DNA from: an uncultured Bacteroidales bacterium
Lineage (GTDB): Bacteria > Bacteroidota > Bacteroidia > Bacteroidales > F082
NCBI GenBank assembly: GCA_946185535.1
Contig: CAMHJX010000005.1
Span: 1-64,000, forward strand
DNA length: 64,000 bases
Reading direction: 5' to 3'
Shown: piece after piece, positions 7,956 through 19,000 of the stretch
Numbering within the stretch: position 1 is the first letter of the stretch
Layout of the letters: every line of letters starts with the position of its first letter
Notes under the pieces: model-generated
What the model saw: the letters and a program-made list of their open reading frames with translations, nothing else
Databases searched by the model: none
What the model was told of the DNA's origin: nothing
Translations under genes and position numbers: made by a program

Positions 7956-10900
7956 TTATTTGACCACTAATTTTTGGACAACAGTCCCCTTCCCTTCCAC
8001 AGTGATGCGAAGCGTGTAGACACCAGCGGTGGCAGGTGCCGTCAATGCAACAGGTGTTTGTACAGACGTTGCGCGCAACGTCTCTACACCCAAGGCATTA
8101 ACAATTTCAACATGGACAGGTGTCTTCACATCGTCAGTAACATTGATGCTGAAGCGCTCGCCCACATTCACTGGATTCGGGTAGACCTGCACCCTGCTGG
8201 CAAACTCGTCCATGCCCGTCGTGCCTCTGAAGTGGATGGTATAGAGGTCGTCAGCTTCACCTACGATAGCATTGGCCACAAAGTTGAGGCTTTCCTCGGC
8301 ATCATAGTATTCCCTGCCTGTCTCCGTGTCGTAGAGCCTGAAGCTCAGTTCGGCGGCATCCTTGCCCGAAATGGTCAAGAAGGCCACATGGCGGTTGATT
8401 GGCTCGGCATAGGTCAGCTTCACGCTGCCTCGGCATTCGCCGTTGGCGGCAAAGGCTGCCAGCTCGTAGTGATCAGAGTTGAGTTCCTCTCCATCGAACT
8501 CGATGGTGGCCATCACCGTCATGTTGTCGGGATAGGCGAAGGTGTTAGGCTTCCAGTGGTTGTTCTCTGCGGTCAGGTTCTGCTTCAGTTCTCCGTTCCT
8601 AGTGTTGTCGGGATAGGTGAACGTGACCGTCTCGCCGTTTGTCGAGTAGTACATCAGACCCATACCTGGCTCTACCGTGTTCAAAGAGCCGAACCAGCCG
8701 TAGCCTGGGTAATAGTCCGAATAGCCCTGCTGCGATTTCACCATGTCGCCCTGTGTGGCCTCCAAACCCTCCAGCGCAGTGTTGATGTCCATGGCCCTTG
8801 ACGGCAGGTAGCCTATCCACGTCCAACCTTGGCTCAAAGTGATGGGGTGTTGCGATGGTATGGCGACGCTGCCTGACATGGACGCAACGCATGGTGCGCT
8901 CGTCACCACCCTGTACGACGACTCGTTGTTGATGCTTTCAAGAGAGCCGTACCAGCCGTAGCCTTCATAGTAGTCCGTGTAGCCGCTAGCCTGCGAACGG
9001 ATGGCTACACCGTTGTCGCCCAAACTCTCCTGCAACAGGCTCAAACCGTCAATGCCCCCCTGCTCCACGTATGTACTCCACCAGTTCCAGCCTTCCGAGA
9101 ACTGCGTAAGCTGCATGTCCGTGAAGTTGAACACGTACGGGTCGAGGAAGCTACCCACGATGGCATCGGCCTCGAAAGTGATGACGGAGGCGCAGCCTGC
9201 AGTAAGCTCCTCGCCCGCCTCATGGTCGTACAGCCTAAAGGTGAACACGTCGCCGTCCTCACCGTAGAGCATGAGGAAGACCAGATAGCGGTCTACTTGG
9301 GGATAGTAGGTCAGCAGCTGTCGGCCTCGGCACTCGCCGTTGCAGAACGCGCCAATCTCCAAGGAAGGAACGGTCTGCTCCACGCCCTCAATCTGGATGA
9401 TGCCCGTGACGGTCATGTTGCTGGCAAACTGGTGCACGTTGACGTTCCAGTGGTAGGTGTAGGAGTTGGGCGAATAGTCCTCCGTGATGTGGAAGAACTC
9501 TTCCCAGTACGGTGCCGTGCGGTAGGCTTCGCCTGAACCCATTGGCACAGAGACGGGGATGTTGCGCGAAACCATGCCAAACGTACTGGAATAGATAGTA
9601 GGTGGATTAACAGCAGCAGAGGCAATGTCCTTCACCAAGAAGCAATGCTTGAACGCGTAATTGGGGATGCTTTGCACGTTTTCGCCGATGCGGATGTGCT
9701 CAAAGGCGCAGTCGTAGAAGACCGGTTCTCCTGCACTGCCCATTGTCTGGCAATTTGTAGCATTATAGTTGACCGTACTGATGCCGTCGCAACCGTAGAA
9801 AGCGTATCCACCGACCGATTCAAGCGATTCGGGCAAAGTGAGTTCACCGCGAAGACCACTACAATTCTTGAAAGTGTAATAACCGATGGACTGAATATTA
9901 TCGGAAAGTATAAGCCCCGTCAGACCATAACAACCCTCAAATGCCTCACTACCTATTGACGTGGTAGAGGGTAACTCAAGTATTCCTGTAAGGCTGGAAC
10001 AATATTCAAACGCTTGGTCTCCTATGGTAAGAACATTGTTTGGAATAACTATATTGACAAGGCTACTACAACCTGCGAAAGCCCAATATCCAATGTTTTC
10101 AATTGTGCTTGGAAGGTTGATCGTCTCAACACTGCTACAATACGCAAAGGTTCCTTGTTCAATGGAGGTTATTCCTTCAGGAATGGTGATGCTAGTAAGG
10201 CTGTGACATTCCTCGAAAGCATATTCGCCGATATAAGTTACCGAATTGGGAATGACAAGTTCTCCAGTTACATTGTTACAATTTCGAAAAGCACGATAAG
10301 GAATAACTTCCACATTTTCACCAATAGTCAAAGTTGTCAAAGAACTGGTGGCGGCATCAAGCCACTGTCCACCCATCTCACAATTTACGGCATTGTAGTT
10401 TAAAGTTGAGAAATTAGTATAGTAGAAAGCTCCCCAACCAATGTAGGTGACATTCTCGTTTATGGTCAAGGTTCCACCTAAATTGTAACACTCCAAGAAA
10501 GCTTCATAACCAATACTCGTTACATTTTCAGGAATGACGACAGAGGTAAGATTGGTGCAATAATAAAACTCATAATCTCCTATGAATGTCAACCCTGTGA
10601 AATATTGCAATTCATCGAAAGAGGTGATATTCTGATTACTACTAAATGCACCGCCTAGATTTGTTACAGCAGCAGCTTCAGCATAGGTCAGTTCACCATC
10701 GCCATCGGTATCCCAATGGTTTACGCAAATTGCTTTCACATTCGGGTCGGCGAAAGTGATAATCTCGGAAGCAAGTGCAGAGAATACCGCCACCAAATTT
10801 CTTGGTCCCATAACGGTGAACGAATAGGTGGCATCCGTTGAAACCTCTTGGTTGTTTTCTATCCAATGCACAAAACTGCGACCTTCACTGGCTGTGGCAA

Positions 10901-12902
10901 TCAAAGTACAGGTCTGGCCTCTCTGGTAGGAGCCTGCACCATTTACGGTTCCACCTTCTTCGATGTTCGCGGTGGCAACGATTTCATAAATACAATCCCC
11001 CGGCTCATAGTAGTTACTAAAAACATTCCAACCATCATTATTTTGATAGTTACCTGTTGCTCCACATGGCACCGAGATAATGATATTATTATTGCTGTAT
11101 ATCTCACAAAAAGCACACCAATTGAGCCCAGGAGGTGTAACAGAAAGCAAGTTAATGCTGGATAAGCTATAACAATAGGCAAAAGCATAATAGCCAATAT
11201 AAGTAATGTTTTCGGGAAGAGTGATGGAAGTAAGGCTTTCGCAATCATAAAACTCGTAATCGTTGAGAGAAGTCAATCCGGTGAAATACTGCAATTCGTC
11301 AAAGGAAGTGATACCCCAAGATTGAAAGGCGTAATCCAAGTTAGTAACAGCAGCGGCTTCATTGTAACTCAAATAACCGTCACCATCAGTGTCCCATAGT
11401 TCCACACAACGCGCCTCTACGGTGGGATCGGCAAAAATAATGAAATTGGGGTTGATGAAATGAGCGACCAAATTGCGATGGTTTTCTACCGTAAACGAAT
11501 ACACGGCATCCGTTGAGACTGTTACGCCATTTTCAGTCCAGCGGTTGAACTCAAAGTTGCCGAGGGCAGTGGCAGTTAGCGTGCAGGTTTGTCCTTGTTC
11601 GTATGTACCTGTACCACTCACTATGCCGCTTTCAGAAGGATTTACTGTAGCTGTAATCTCCCACATACATGGGTCAGGTTCTTGGAAGTTGGTGAACGAA
11701 TTCCATCCGTCCGCATTTTGATAAGCATTCAACGAACCGCAAGGCACTGAAACAGGCATGCCATAATCCGCGCTGATGAAGACATTGTTTCCAAGCGTGG
11801 GAGGCGTTTCGGCCAACACATTAAACGAGGTGAAGCCTTCACAAGCACCAAAGAAGGCACTGTTGCCGATTTGTGTAACGGAGTTTCCTATGGTCAATGT
11901 ACCAGAGAAGCCGCTGCAACCCGAAAACGCATTAGTGCCAATGCTACTCACCGAATTGGGAATAGAAAGCGAACCCGTAAAGCCAGAACAGCCATTGAAA
12001 GCATTTTCGCCAATTGAAGTTACAGAATTTCCTAAATTCAGAGAACCAGTGAAACCCGAGCAACCGTTAAAGGCAGAATTGCCAAGGGAGGTCACAGAAT
12101 TGCCCATATTCAGCGAAGTGAAACCCGAGCAACCATTGAAGGCGTTATTTCCAATTGAGGTAACGGATTCAGGAATAATCAATGCGCCTGTGAAACTGCT
12201 GCAACCAGAAAAAACCGAGTTAGGAATGACTTGAACATCATCCCCTATTATTAAATTAGTAATAGATGAACCACTTTCAAGTAACCAAGATTGGGGGAAA
12301 TAATGGAGGTAAATGGCATTGTAGTTCAATGTTGTGAAACCACTGCAATACATGAAAACATCATAATCTATAGAAACAAGAGAGTTTCCTATAGTCAGCG
12401 AACCCTCGAAACCACTACAACCATAAAAAGCACCTTCGCTTATGGATGTCACCGAGTTGCCAATTATCAAATCGCCAGTGAAACCAGTGCAATAAGAAAA
12501 AGCACTCTCACCTATGGAAGTCACAGAGTTCGGTATCGTCAGGCTGCCCGTGAAGCCACTGGAATAGAAAGCACCGCTACCAATCGTTGTCACGGAGTTC
12601 CCGATGGTCAGGCTGCCCGTGAAGCCGCTGCAATAAAGGAAAGCACTATTGCCTATCGCGGTCACAGGATAAGTGGAGCCATAAATCTCCACACTCTCAG
12701 GAATTACTAGTTCGCCAGTGGCGGCAGTGCCATCCACATGGCCAGTCACAGTTACAGAAACTCCATCATCATTAATGGAGTAATTAAGGTTGCCCACCGT
12801 GAAGGTCTGGGCCATTGCGTTTGTCAATCCCGCCACGCTTAGCAGCAGGACGAGCAGGACGTGTAAAACCATCCTCTTCCAATGTAAAGTTGTAGTTTTC
12901 AT
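7956..12902 (-). CDS. T9SS-exported BspA-like leucine-rich repeat protein with EF-hand loops and InlB repeats
   Basis: 1648 residues. Signal peptide MKTTTLHWKR... to NAMA is nearly the same as in the genes starting at 27332 and 46676. A long block of BspA/LRR_5 repeats (SIGNSAFNGCSGFTG-type, about 23 residues each) spans about 55-390; then an InlB B-repeat (about 415-485); an EF-hand-like loop DTDGDGYLSYNEA; a short LRR group; a second InlB repeat; a second EF-hand loop DTDGDGELTYAEA; and another LRR block to about 1130. A diverged ECRG domain (about 1145-1260) precedes the shared tail: GYNW module, ECRG domain, T9SS sorting domain. BspA-type proteins bind host matrix proteins or other bacteria in oral Bacteroidota, so adhesion is the inferred role. 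The sorting domain carries the palindrome at 8059-8088. Confidence 0.92.
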   Translation of the reverse strand: MKTTTLHWKRMVLHVLLVLLLSVAGLTNAMAQTFTVGNLNYSINDDGVSVTVTGHVDGTAATGELVIPESVEIYGSTYPVTAIGNSAFLYCSGFTGSLTIGNSVTTIGSGAFYSSGFTGSLTIPNSVTSIGESAFSYCTGFTGDLIIGNSVTSISEGAFYGCSGFEGSLTIGNSLVSIDYDVFMYCSGFTTLNYNAIYLHYFPQSWLLESGSSITNLIIGDDVQVIPNSVFSGCSSFTGALIIPESVTSIGNNAFNGCSGFTSLNMGNSVTSLGNSAFNGCSGFTGSLNLGNSVTSIGENAFNGCSGFTGSLSIPNSVSSIGTNAFSGCSGFSGTLTIGNSVTQIGNSAFFGACEGFTSFNVLAETPPTLGNNVFISADYGMPVSVPCGSLNAYQNADGWNSFTNFQEPDPCMWEITATVNPSESGIVSGTGTYEQGQTCTLTATALGNFEFNRWTENGVTVSTDAVYSFTVENHRNLVAHFINPNFIIFADPTVEARCVELWDTDGDGYLSYNEAAAVTNLDYAFQSWGITSFDELQYFTGLTSLNDYEFYDCESLTSITLPENITYIGYYAFAYCYSLSSINLLSVTPPGLNWCAFCEIYSNNNIIISVPCGATGNYQNNDGWNVFSNYYEPGDCIYEIVATANIEEGGTVNGAGSYQRGQTCTLIATASEGRSFVHWIENNQEVSTDATYSFTVMGPRNLVAVFSALASEIITFADPNVKAICVNHWDTDGDGELTYAEAAAVTNLGGAFSSNQNITSFDELQYFTGLTFIGDYEFYYCTNLTSVVIPENVTSIGYEAFLECYNLGGTLTINENVTYIGWGAFYYTNFSTLNYNAVNCEMGGQWLDAATSSLTTLTIGENVEVIPYRAFRNCNNVTGELVIPNSVTYIGEYAFEECHSLTSITIPEGITSIEQGTFAYCSSVETINLPSTIENIGYWAFAGCSSLVNIVIPNNVLTIGDQAFEYCSSLTGILELPSTTSIGSEAFEGCYGLTGLILSDNIQSIGYYTFKNCSGLRGELTLPESLESVGGYAFYGCDGISTVNYNATNCQTMGSAGEPVFYDCAFEHIRIGENVQSIPNYAFKHCFLVKDIASAAVNPPTIYSSTFGMVSRNIPVSVPMGSGEAYRTAPYWEEFFHITEDYSPNSYTYHWNVNVHQFASNMTVTGIIQIEGVEQTVPSLEIGAFCNGECRGRQLLTYYPQVDRYLVFLMLYGEDGDVFTFRLYDHEAGEELTAGCASVITFEADAIVGSFLDPYVFNFTDMQLTQFSEGWNWWSTYVEQGGIDGLSLLQESLGDNGVAIRSQASGYTDYYEGYGWYGSLESINNESSYRVVTSAPCVASMSGSVAIPSQHPITLSQGWTWIGYLPSRAMDINTALEGLEATQGDMVKSQQGYSDYYPGYGWFGSLNTVEPGMGLMYYSTNGETVTFTYPDNTRNGELKQNLTAENNHWKPNTFAYPDNMTVMATIEFDGEELNSDHYELAAFAANGECRGSVKLTYAEPINRHVAFLTISGKDAAELSFRLYDTETGREYYDAEESLNFVANAIVGEADDLYTIHFRGTTGMDEFASRVQVYPNPVNVGERFSINVTDDVKTPVHVEIVNALGVETLRATSVQTPVALTAPATAGVYTLRITVEGKGTVVQKLVVK
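8059..8088. repeat. Near-perfect 30-bp palindrome in the sorting-domain coding sequence
   Basis: Same element and same in-frame position as 363-392, with one base breaking symmetry. It encodes VETLRATSVQ in the T9SS domain. Confidence 0.75.
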
Positions 12903-12948
12903 ATTGAATGGGGTTTTGTTTGTATGATTTGTTTGTTAGATTTGCTTG

Positions 12949-12980
12949 CAAAACTATGGAGTTATTTCATTATTTCCAAA
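12949..12980 (-). promoter_or_regulatory. Bacteroidota-type promoter of the first BspA-like gene
   Basis: On the minus strand TTTG (12977-12980), a 20-nt spacer and TAGTTTTG (12949-12956) match the -33/-7 consensus. The -7 box is about 46 nt upstream of the ATG at 12902. The box and flank (TAGTTTTGCAAG) are the same as before the other BspA-like gene (46707-46714). Confidence 0.65.
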
Positions 12981-13005
12981 ATTTTGTACAAAAGTTTTTA
13001 AAGAA

Positions 13006-13039
13006 ATAATCCCGCAAGGCTGTATTCTTGCGGGATTAT
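13006..13039 (-). terminator. Perfect 13-bp hairpin after the cleaved-adhesin gene
   Basis: Arms 13006-13018 (ATAATCCCGCAAG) and 13027-13039 are exact reverse complements with an 8-nt loop, about 33 bp beyond the stop at 13072. This is a third stem type in the array. Confidence 0.75.
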
Positions 13040-13071
13040 CAGTAATATACTGAAACGAAACGTTATCTGGC

Positions 13072-16000
13072 CTACTTTACCACCAGTTTCCTGACAGCCG
13101 TACCCTTTCCTTTCACGGTGATGCGTAGCGTATAAACACCAGCCGTAATCGGTGCCACAATGCTGGCAGGTGCTTGTGTCGAGGTCTCCACCGATACAAC
13201 GGCACCCAGCGCATTGACAATCTCTACGCGAACAGGTGATTTGATGTCCATGTTCATTCCGATGCTGAATCGCTCTCCTGCTGAAACGGGGTTAGGATAA
13301 ACTTTAACTCCGCTGGCAAACTCGTCCATGCCTGCATTACCTCTGAAGTGGATTACATACAGGTCATTGGACTCGCCTACTATCGCATCGGCCACAAAGT
13401 CGAGGCTCTCCTCGGCATCATAATATTCCATGCCCGTCTCTGTGTCGTAGAGCCTGAAGCTCAGTTCGGCGGCATCCTTGCCCGAAATGGTCAAGAAGGC
13501 CACATGGCGATGCAGCGGCTCGGCATAAGTCAGTCTTACGCTGCCTCGGCACTCACCGTTGGCTGTAAAGGCAGCCAATTCATAGTTGTCGGAAGACAGT
13601 TCCACATTGTCAAGCTCCACAACGGCCATAACGGTCATATTGTCAGGATACGCATACACATTGGGTACCCAGTGGTTATTCTCGGCGGTGAGGTTCTGTC
13701 TCGGTTCCCCTCCTCGGCCATTGTCGGGATAGGTGAATGAGATAGGATTGCCGTTCGTCGAATAATACATCAGTCCCATGCCAGGCTCGATGGTATTGAG
13801 CGAACCGTACCAGCCGTAACCCACATAATAATCCGCATAGCCCTGCTGCGACTTCAGCTTGTCGCCTTGCACAGCATCCAAATTGGCTAATGCTGCATCG
13901 ACACTCATCGTTGTCGATGGAACGTATCCTATCCACGTCCAGCCTTGGCTCAGCGTGATGGGGTGTTGCGATGGCACTGCGGCGTTGCCCGTCATGGTAA
14001 CCGTGCAAGGCGCACTGGTGATGACCCTGTACGAGAACTCGTTGTTGATGCTTGATAGCGAACCATACCAACCATATCCCTGATAGTAGTCCGTATAGCC
14101 ACTGGCCTGCGAACGGATGGTGACTCCATTGTCGCCCAAGCCATTCTGCAACATACCTAGACCATCGATGCCTTCCTGCTCAATGTAGGTGCCCCACCAG
14201 TTGTAGCCTTGCGAGAAATTGGAAACTTGCTCAGCCATTGTGTTGCCAAAGCTGAACACGTATGGATCAAATGCGTTACCCATGAAACCGTCCGGAACAA
14301 ACGTTATGGTAGATAAGCAGGATAAGTCAAGTTCTTGGCCAAGGGCGTGGTCGTAAAGACGGAAACTCATCACGTCACCTGCATCTCCATAGAGGGTGAG
14401 GAACACCAGGTATCGGTCCACTTGCGGGAAATAAGTCAGTCTTTGGGTGCCTCGGCATTCGTCACCACAGAAGGCTCCTATCTCCAAAGTAGGAGTTTGT
14501 TGTTCCACACCATTAATCTGGATGATGCCCGTAACATTCATGTTGTAGGGATACTCATGAATGTCAACATTCCAGTGGTCATCATCATTTGAGGTGCTTT
14601 GGGAGCAACTCATCGAATAGTAAACATTGTTGTTGGGGCAGATGGCCGGGCCGCCATACACTACGCGGATGCTGTATTGGTGATTCCCCGTATTGCCTTC
14701 GTCCAAGTAGTAGTTATCATGAGTGAAGCCAACAAGCTCGTTCTCACGGTAGACCATGGCACCAAGAACTGAATTTGAACCATAAAGATTGAATACCTCT
14801 TGATCTGTCAAAACCCGATTATAGATTCTCACGTCGTCCATAACTCCTAACAATGGATAGGCATAATAATCAGGCACACCAGTATAATAATGCATTCCCA
14901 AAGTCAAAGGCTCGGCATTGTTATACACGAAGGGATAAGAAAGCGTTCTTTCATCCATCAAAACACCATCAATATAAAACTTTGCTTGGTCGCCTTGAAC
15001 CGTGCCGGTAATCATGTGCCATTGGCCAACCGTAGGTTCACTATCAACAGCGGCATCGTTTGAGCCACCATATTGGGTAGTAGCACCCACACCCCTGACA
15101 TACAAGCGATAGGATCCATTGTTAATATCCCTTCCTTTATTGATTAGATATCCTTCACCATAGTTTTCGGCATCGGAATAAACCCAAGCACTTAGCGTAA
15201 AACTATTCAAGTGAAGGATTCCGGCATCTGGCACAGAAATGTAATTGAATGGCTCGCCTGGGAAGCGGTAGGCACCATTGGGATTGCCGTGGCGATCGGT
15301 GGCGGGCACAACATTGCCAATAATAGTACCGTGATTTCCATAACCGCTATAGTCATCGACATTGCCATCGAAGGGATAGTAGGCAATAAGGCCATCATTG
15401 AAATCCTCAGAAACACTGAGAAGCATATCATGGTTGCCATCTCTTTCATTCTCAGGATACGTCCAACTAACCAAGTTGCCTTCCTCTGTGGTTTCGACAG
15501 TGAGGTCGCTTGCGCCTTCAAAGTTATCGCAAGCCTGATACACCCACTCCACTTCTGCCCACTGAGTCATGCCCGTAGAAAAGACGCTGGCCACTTTGCA
15601 GTGGTAGGTCTGGCCTTCCACGAGGTTGTCGACAGGCAATTGGATGAAGGAATCCATGGTGTTTTCCGAGAAAAGAATAATGCCTTGAATGTCGGTCAGT
15701 ATCACTTGACTGTATTCAAAGTGACGGTCTCCGTTTCTGTCAAAGGTAAGCTCAATATCGTCGACATTCAAAATAAACTGGTCACTACAGTTGAAATGAC
15801 GGATGGCAACGTACTTCGAACCAACGTATGCACTCAAGTCAACAGTATAATGATACCAGTTACCTTGGGCTCGGGTATTGCCACCACGTCCTATGCTCAT
15901 CATATCGCCACCACCCTTAGCAGTCATCGTCCATTCCTGGACCATTGTCCAGTTGCTCGTACCATTGTCTGAAATAAACACACCAAAGTGATCGGCAGCA

Positions 16001-19000
16001 TAACTTGCATCCTGAGCGCAAGCCCAGAAGCTGAAGGTACTCCCGGCAGCGAGGGTCACCTGAGGCGAAACAAGATAGTTGTCAGGATACAAGACTTGCC
16101 CAAGACCATTTGCCCAAGAGCAAGAAATCACATAGTGAGCAGAGTTGTTATGACCAGTACCTGTCAGATCTACACCACTGTTATGATAGATACCAGGATT
16201 CATACTCGAAACCCAAGTGTAACCGTCGCCATCGGCATCGATAGTCGTCCAATCGGCAGGTATGCCGTTGTCGAAATCGTAGCTGAATGTATCACCATTT
16301 TCACTATGCTCCCACATAGCCCATCCTGTACTGGATACATAGAGATTATTAACAATTGGAATGGATTCTTCTAAGATATAGCTCAATGAGGTGGCATCCC
16401 AAATGCTCACATTATCGATAACACTAGTATAACCTTCTTTTGTGATGGTCACTTGGTAGTCACCCTTGCGGAAACTGTTCCAAGCATAGTAACCACTACC
16501 ATCCAAAATAATATCGGCAATAGGATAGAATTGTTGCTCACCCGGATTGAGATTTGTGAAACTGACAGTGGTACCCGCAGGGCTGTCGCCACTATTGAGC
16601 GTTACAGTGAGGTCCACTTCACCATTGTTGAGATACATATCCTTGCCAAGGAAATTGGACCACACAATCTCGCTTTCGCGAGGTTCTTGCAGAATACCGC
16701 CACCAATTGCATTAATTGTAACATCATCAATCCAAACTTCATACTCATCATAGTCCTGATGGTGGAAAGCAATCCACACTTGCTGACCTGCGTAAGCACT
16801 CAAATTGACGTTGACATTGCGCCAGTTCATATTACGGTTGCTGTTGTGGCGAACTGAAGCTTTTTCAGAATTGCCTCTCATGTTGACATTCCACACTGAG
16901 GTGAAATCGTTGGCGCTAGGATTGTTGGCTGTGGCAACGCAAACCTCAAAGTAGTCAGGATAACTGTCTGAACCATAGTCAAAATAGAAATTCAGCGAAG
17001 CATTGTCTTCCAAAGTGTACTTTTGGGGAGAGACCAAGTAGTTGTCGGCTGCATAGGAATTATACGTCACATCGGAGTAAGAAGCCGATACCATAAAGCC
17101 GTCAGAGCTATTGTGGCCACTGCCAGTATAGTCATAACCACTTTCTGTCAGACTATTGCTGCTGTGGAACCAATCGATACCATCACCATCAGCATCAATG
17201 GTAGTCCAGCCAAGCATGCCGCCTTCAAAGCCGTAGTTAAAAGCCTCACGATTAGCCTCAGCATCATTGATGCTAACAGGCTCACTCCAAGTGATGGGAA
17301 CTTCTATCTCTTCTCCACGATTGCCGCTATATACACAACCTACTCCCCATTTATAAACACCTGGAGCGGTATTTGGCCAATTCACGTCAATGTAAAGTGT
17401 GTCTTGAAGTCCAGAAGCGAGAAGCTCGGTGTTCTCATCAGTGTAAGGACCTTCGTTATAAGCATTTGTGCGATATAGTCTGTAATATGAGAAGGCACGA
17501 GTGTTGTTGTTGACGCGAGCGCTAGGAACAGCATTCGGGTTGGCGCAAATAGTGGTCACAGTTTCCACACCCTTCACAGGCATGACAGGAGCACCCTTGA
17601 CAATCACGGGAACCTCGACAGCCACAGGAGCGTTGTCGTTAGCATAGCTGTAGAAGCCTCGGCCTTCGCGATTGGTGAAGTACTGACGCATCGTCCATGT
17701 GCCATAGGTCTGATGTTCCCATCCGTAGCCAGCTTCATATCCAGCATTCCACCATGTGCCTTCCTCAACGAAGCTGACATCGGTGCAACCAGCTGGCCAG
17801 CTGCTCAAAGCGGTGTTGGCAGTCCAAACTACCCAAAGATTATCGTTACCTGTCACGCTGACAGGAGTCGTCAGGTCGAAGTCGACCCAAGCGTTCTGGT
17901 TCTGAGGAACGTCAACGGTGATGGTGCTCACAGCAGTACCTTCCATAGGCAGGTTACCACCTTGGTAGATGGTGCAGGTGTAGTTGCCACCCACAGCGCT
18001 ATACATGTTGTCGGAGAACAAGGAGACCTTGGTCATAGTGAAACCAGCGTAGCTACCCAGCAGGCTCACAGGATACTCATAAGCCCAACGTGAGGTACCA
18101 ACGTTGGAACCAACAGCGTTGTTGAAGTCGCCTTCGGCATAGGTGTGCCAGCCTGGTTGAGCGGGTTGCGGAGGTTCGGGTTGCTTGTAGAAGGTAATGT
18201 AGTCGACATAGAAGCAGTCATCGTTGCTGTTGACACTACCATCCTTCGTGTATTGCCACATGAAGGTGTGGTCACCAGCGGTGATGTCAAAGCTCTTCTC
18301 AGCCCAGTTGCTGGTACCAGTGTACTGTGCCTTCTGAACACCGTCGATATAGAAGTAACCGTAGTCCCAGTTGCTCTCGCAGGAGATCTTTCCGAAGAAG
18401 CTCATGACACCGTCAGCGGGGATGTTCACCGTCACGGTCATGTTGCTCACTACGTTGGCCACGCCAGTGCCACCGCTCTTCATGCAGTAGGCACCTTCGT
18501 ACGGGTTGGTGGTGGTGATGCTCCAAGGATAGGTGTAATCGAGCTGCCAATTGAACATGCTGAAGTCACCGGTCTCGAAGTCTTCAATAGATTCGTTAGT
18601 AGCCCAATATACCTTAACGTATGGACTGCTTGGGTCATTGGCATCAGGATAGTATTCGGCCACAACTTGTGCTACAGGAGAGAAGACCTCATCCATCACA
18701 AAGTTAATGCTAGAAGTAAGCTCATTGAAGGAAACGGTGAAGGCTCCGTGTTGAGCGTCTTGGTAACCTGAACAAGTGGAAATACCTGTGTAAGTACCAG
18801 CAATCATATTAAGGCTGTAGTGTCCGTTCTCGTCGGTATAATTGTAATACCAATAAGAACCGCCTATTTGGCCTGTACCTTGGAATTCAACTCGGACACC
18901 TTGTATGGGTGTTACGCCGTCCTGCTCATAGACATAGCCTTCAATAGTACCTTCGCCCGTTACCCGCACCCAACGTGTGTTGGAGAAATTGGATTCACCT

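Noticed and set aside
11930-12640. Regular repeats of about 69 bp that might suggest a CRISPR-like or tandem-repeat array
   Set aside because: They are codons of BspA/LRR_5 repeats (23 residues each) within one open frame; units vary and there are no spacers.
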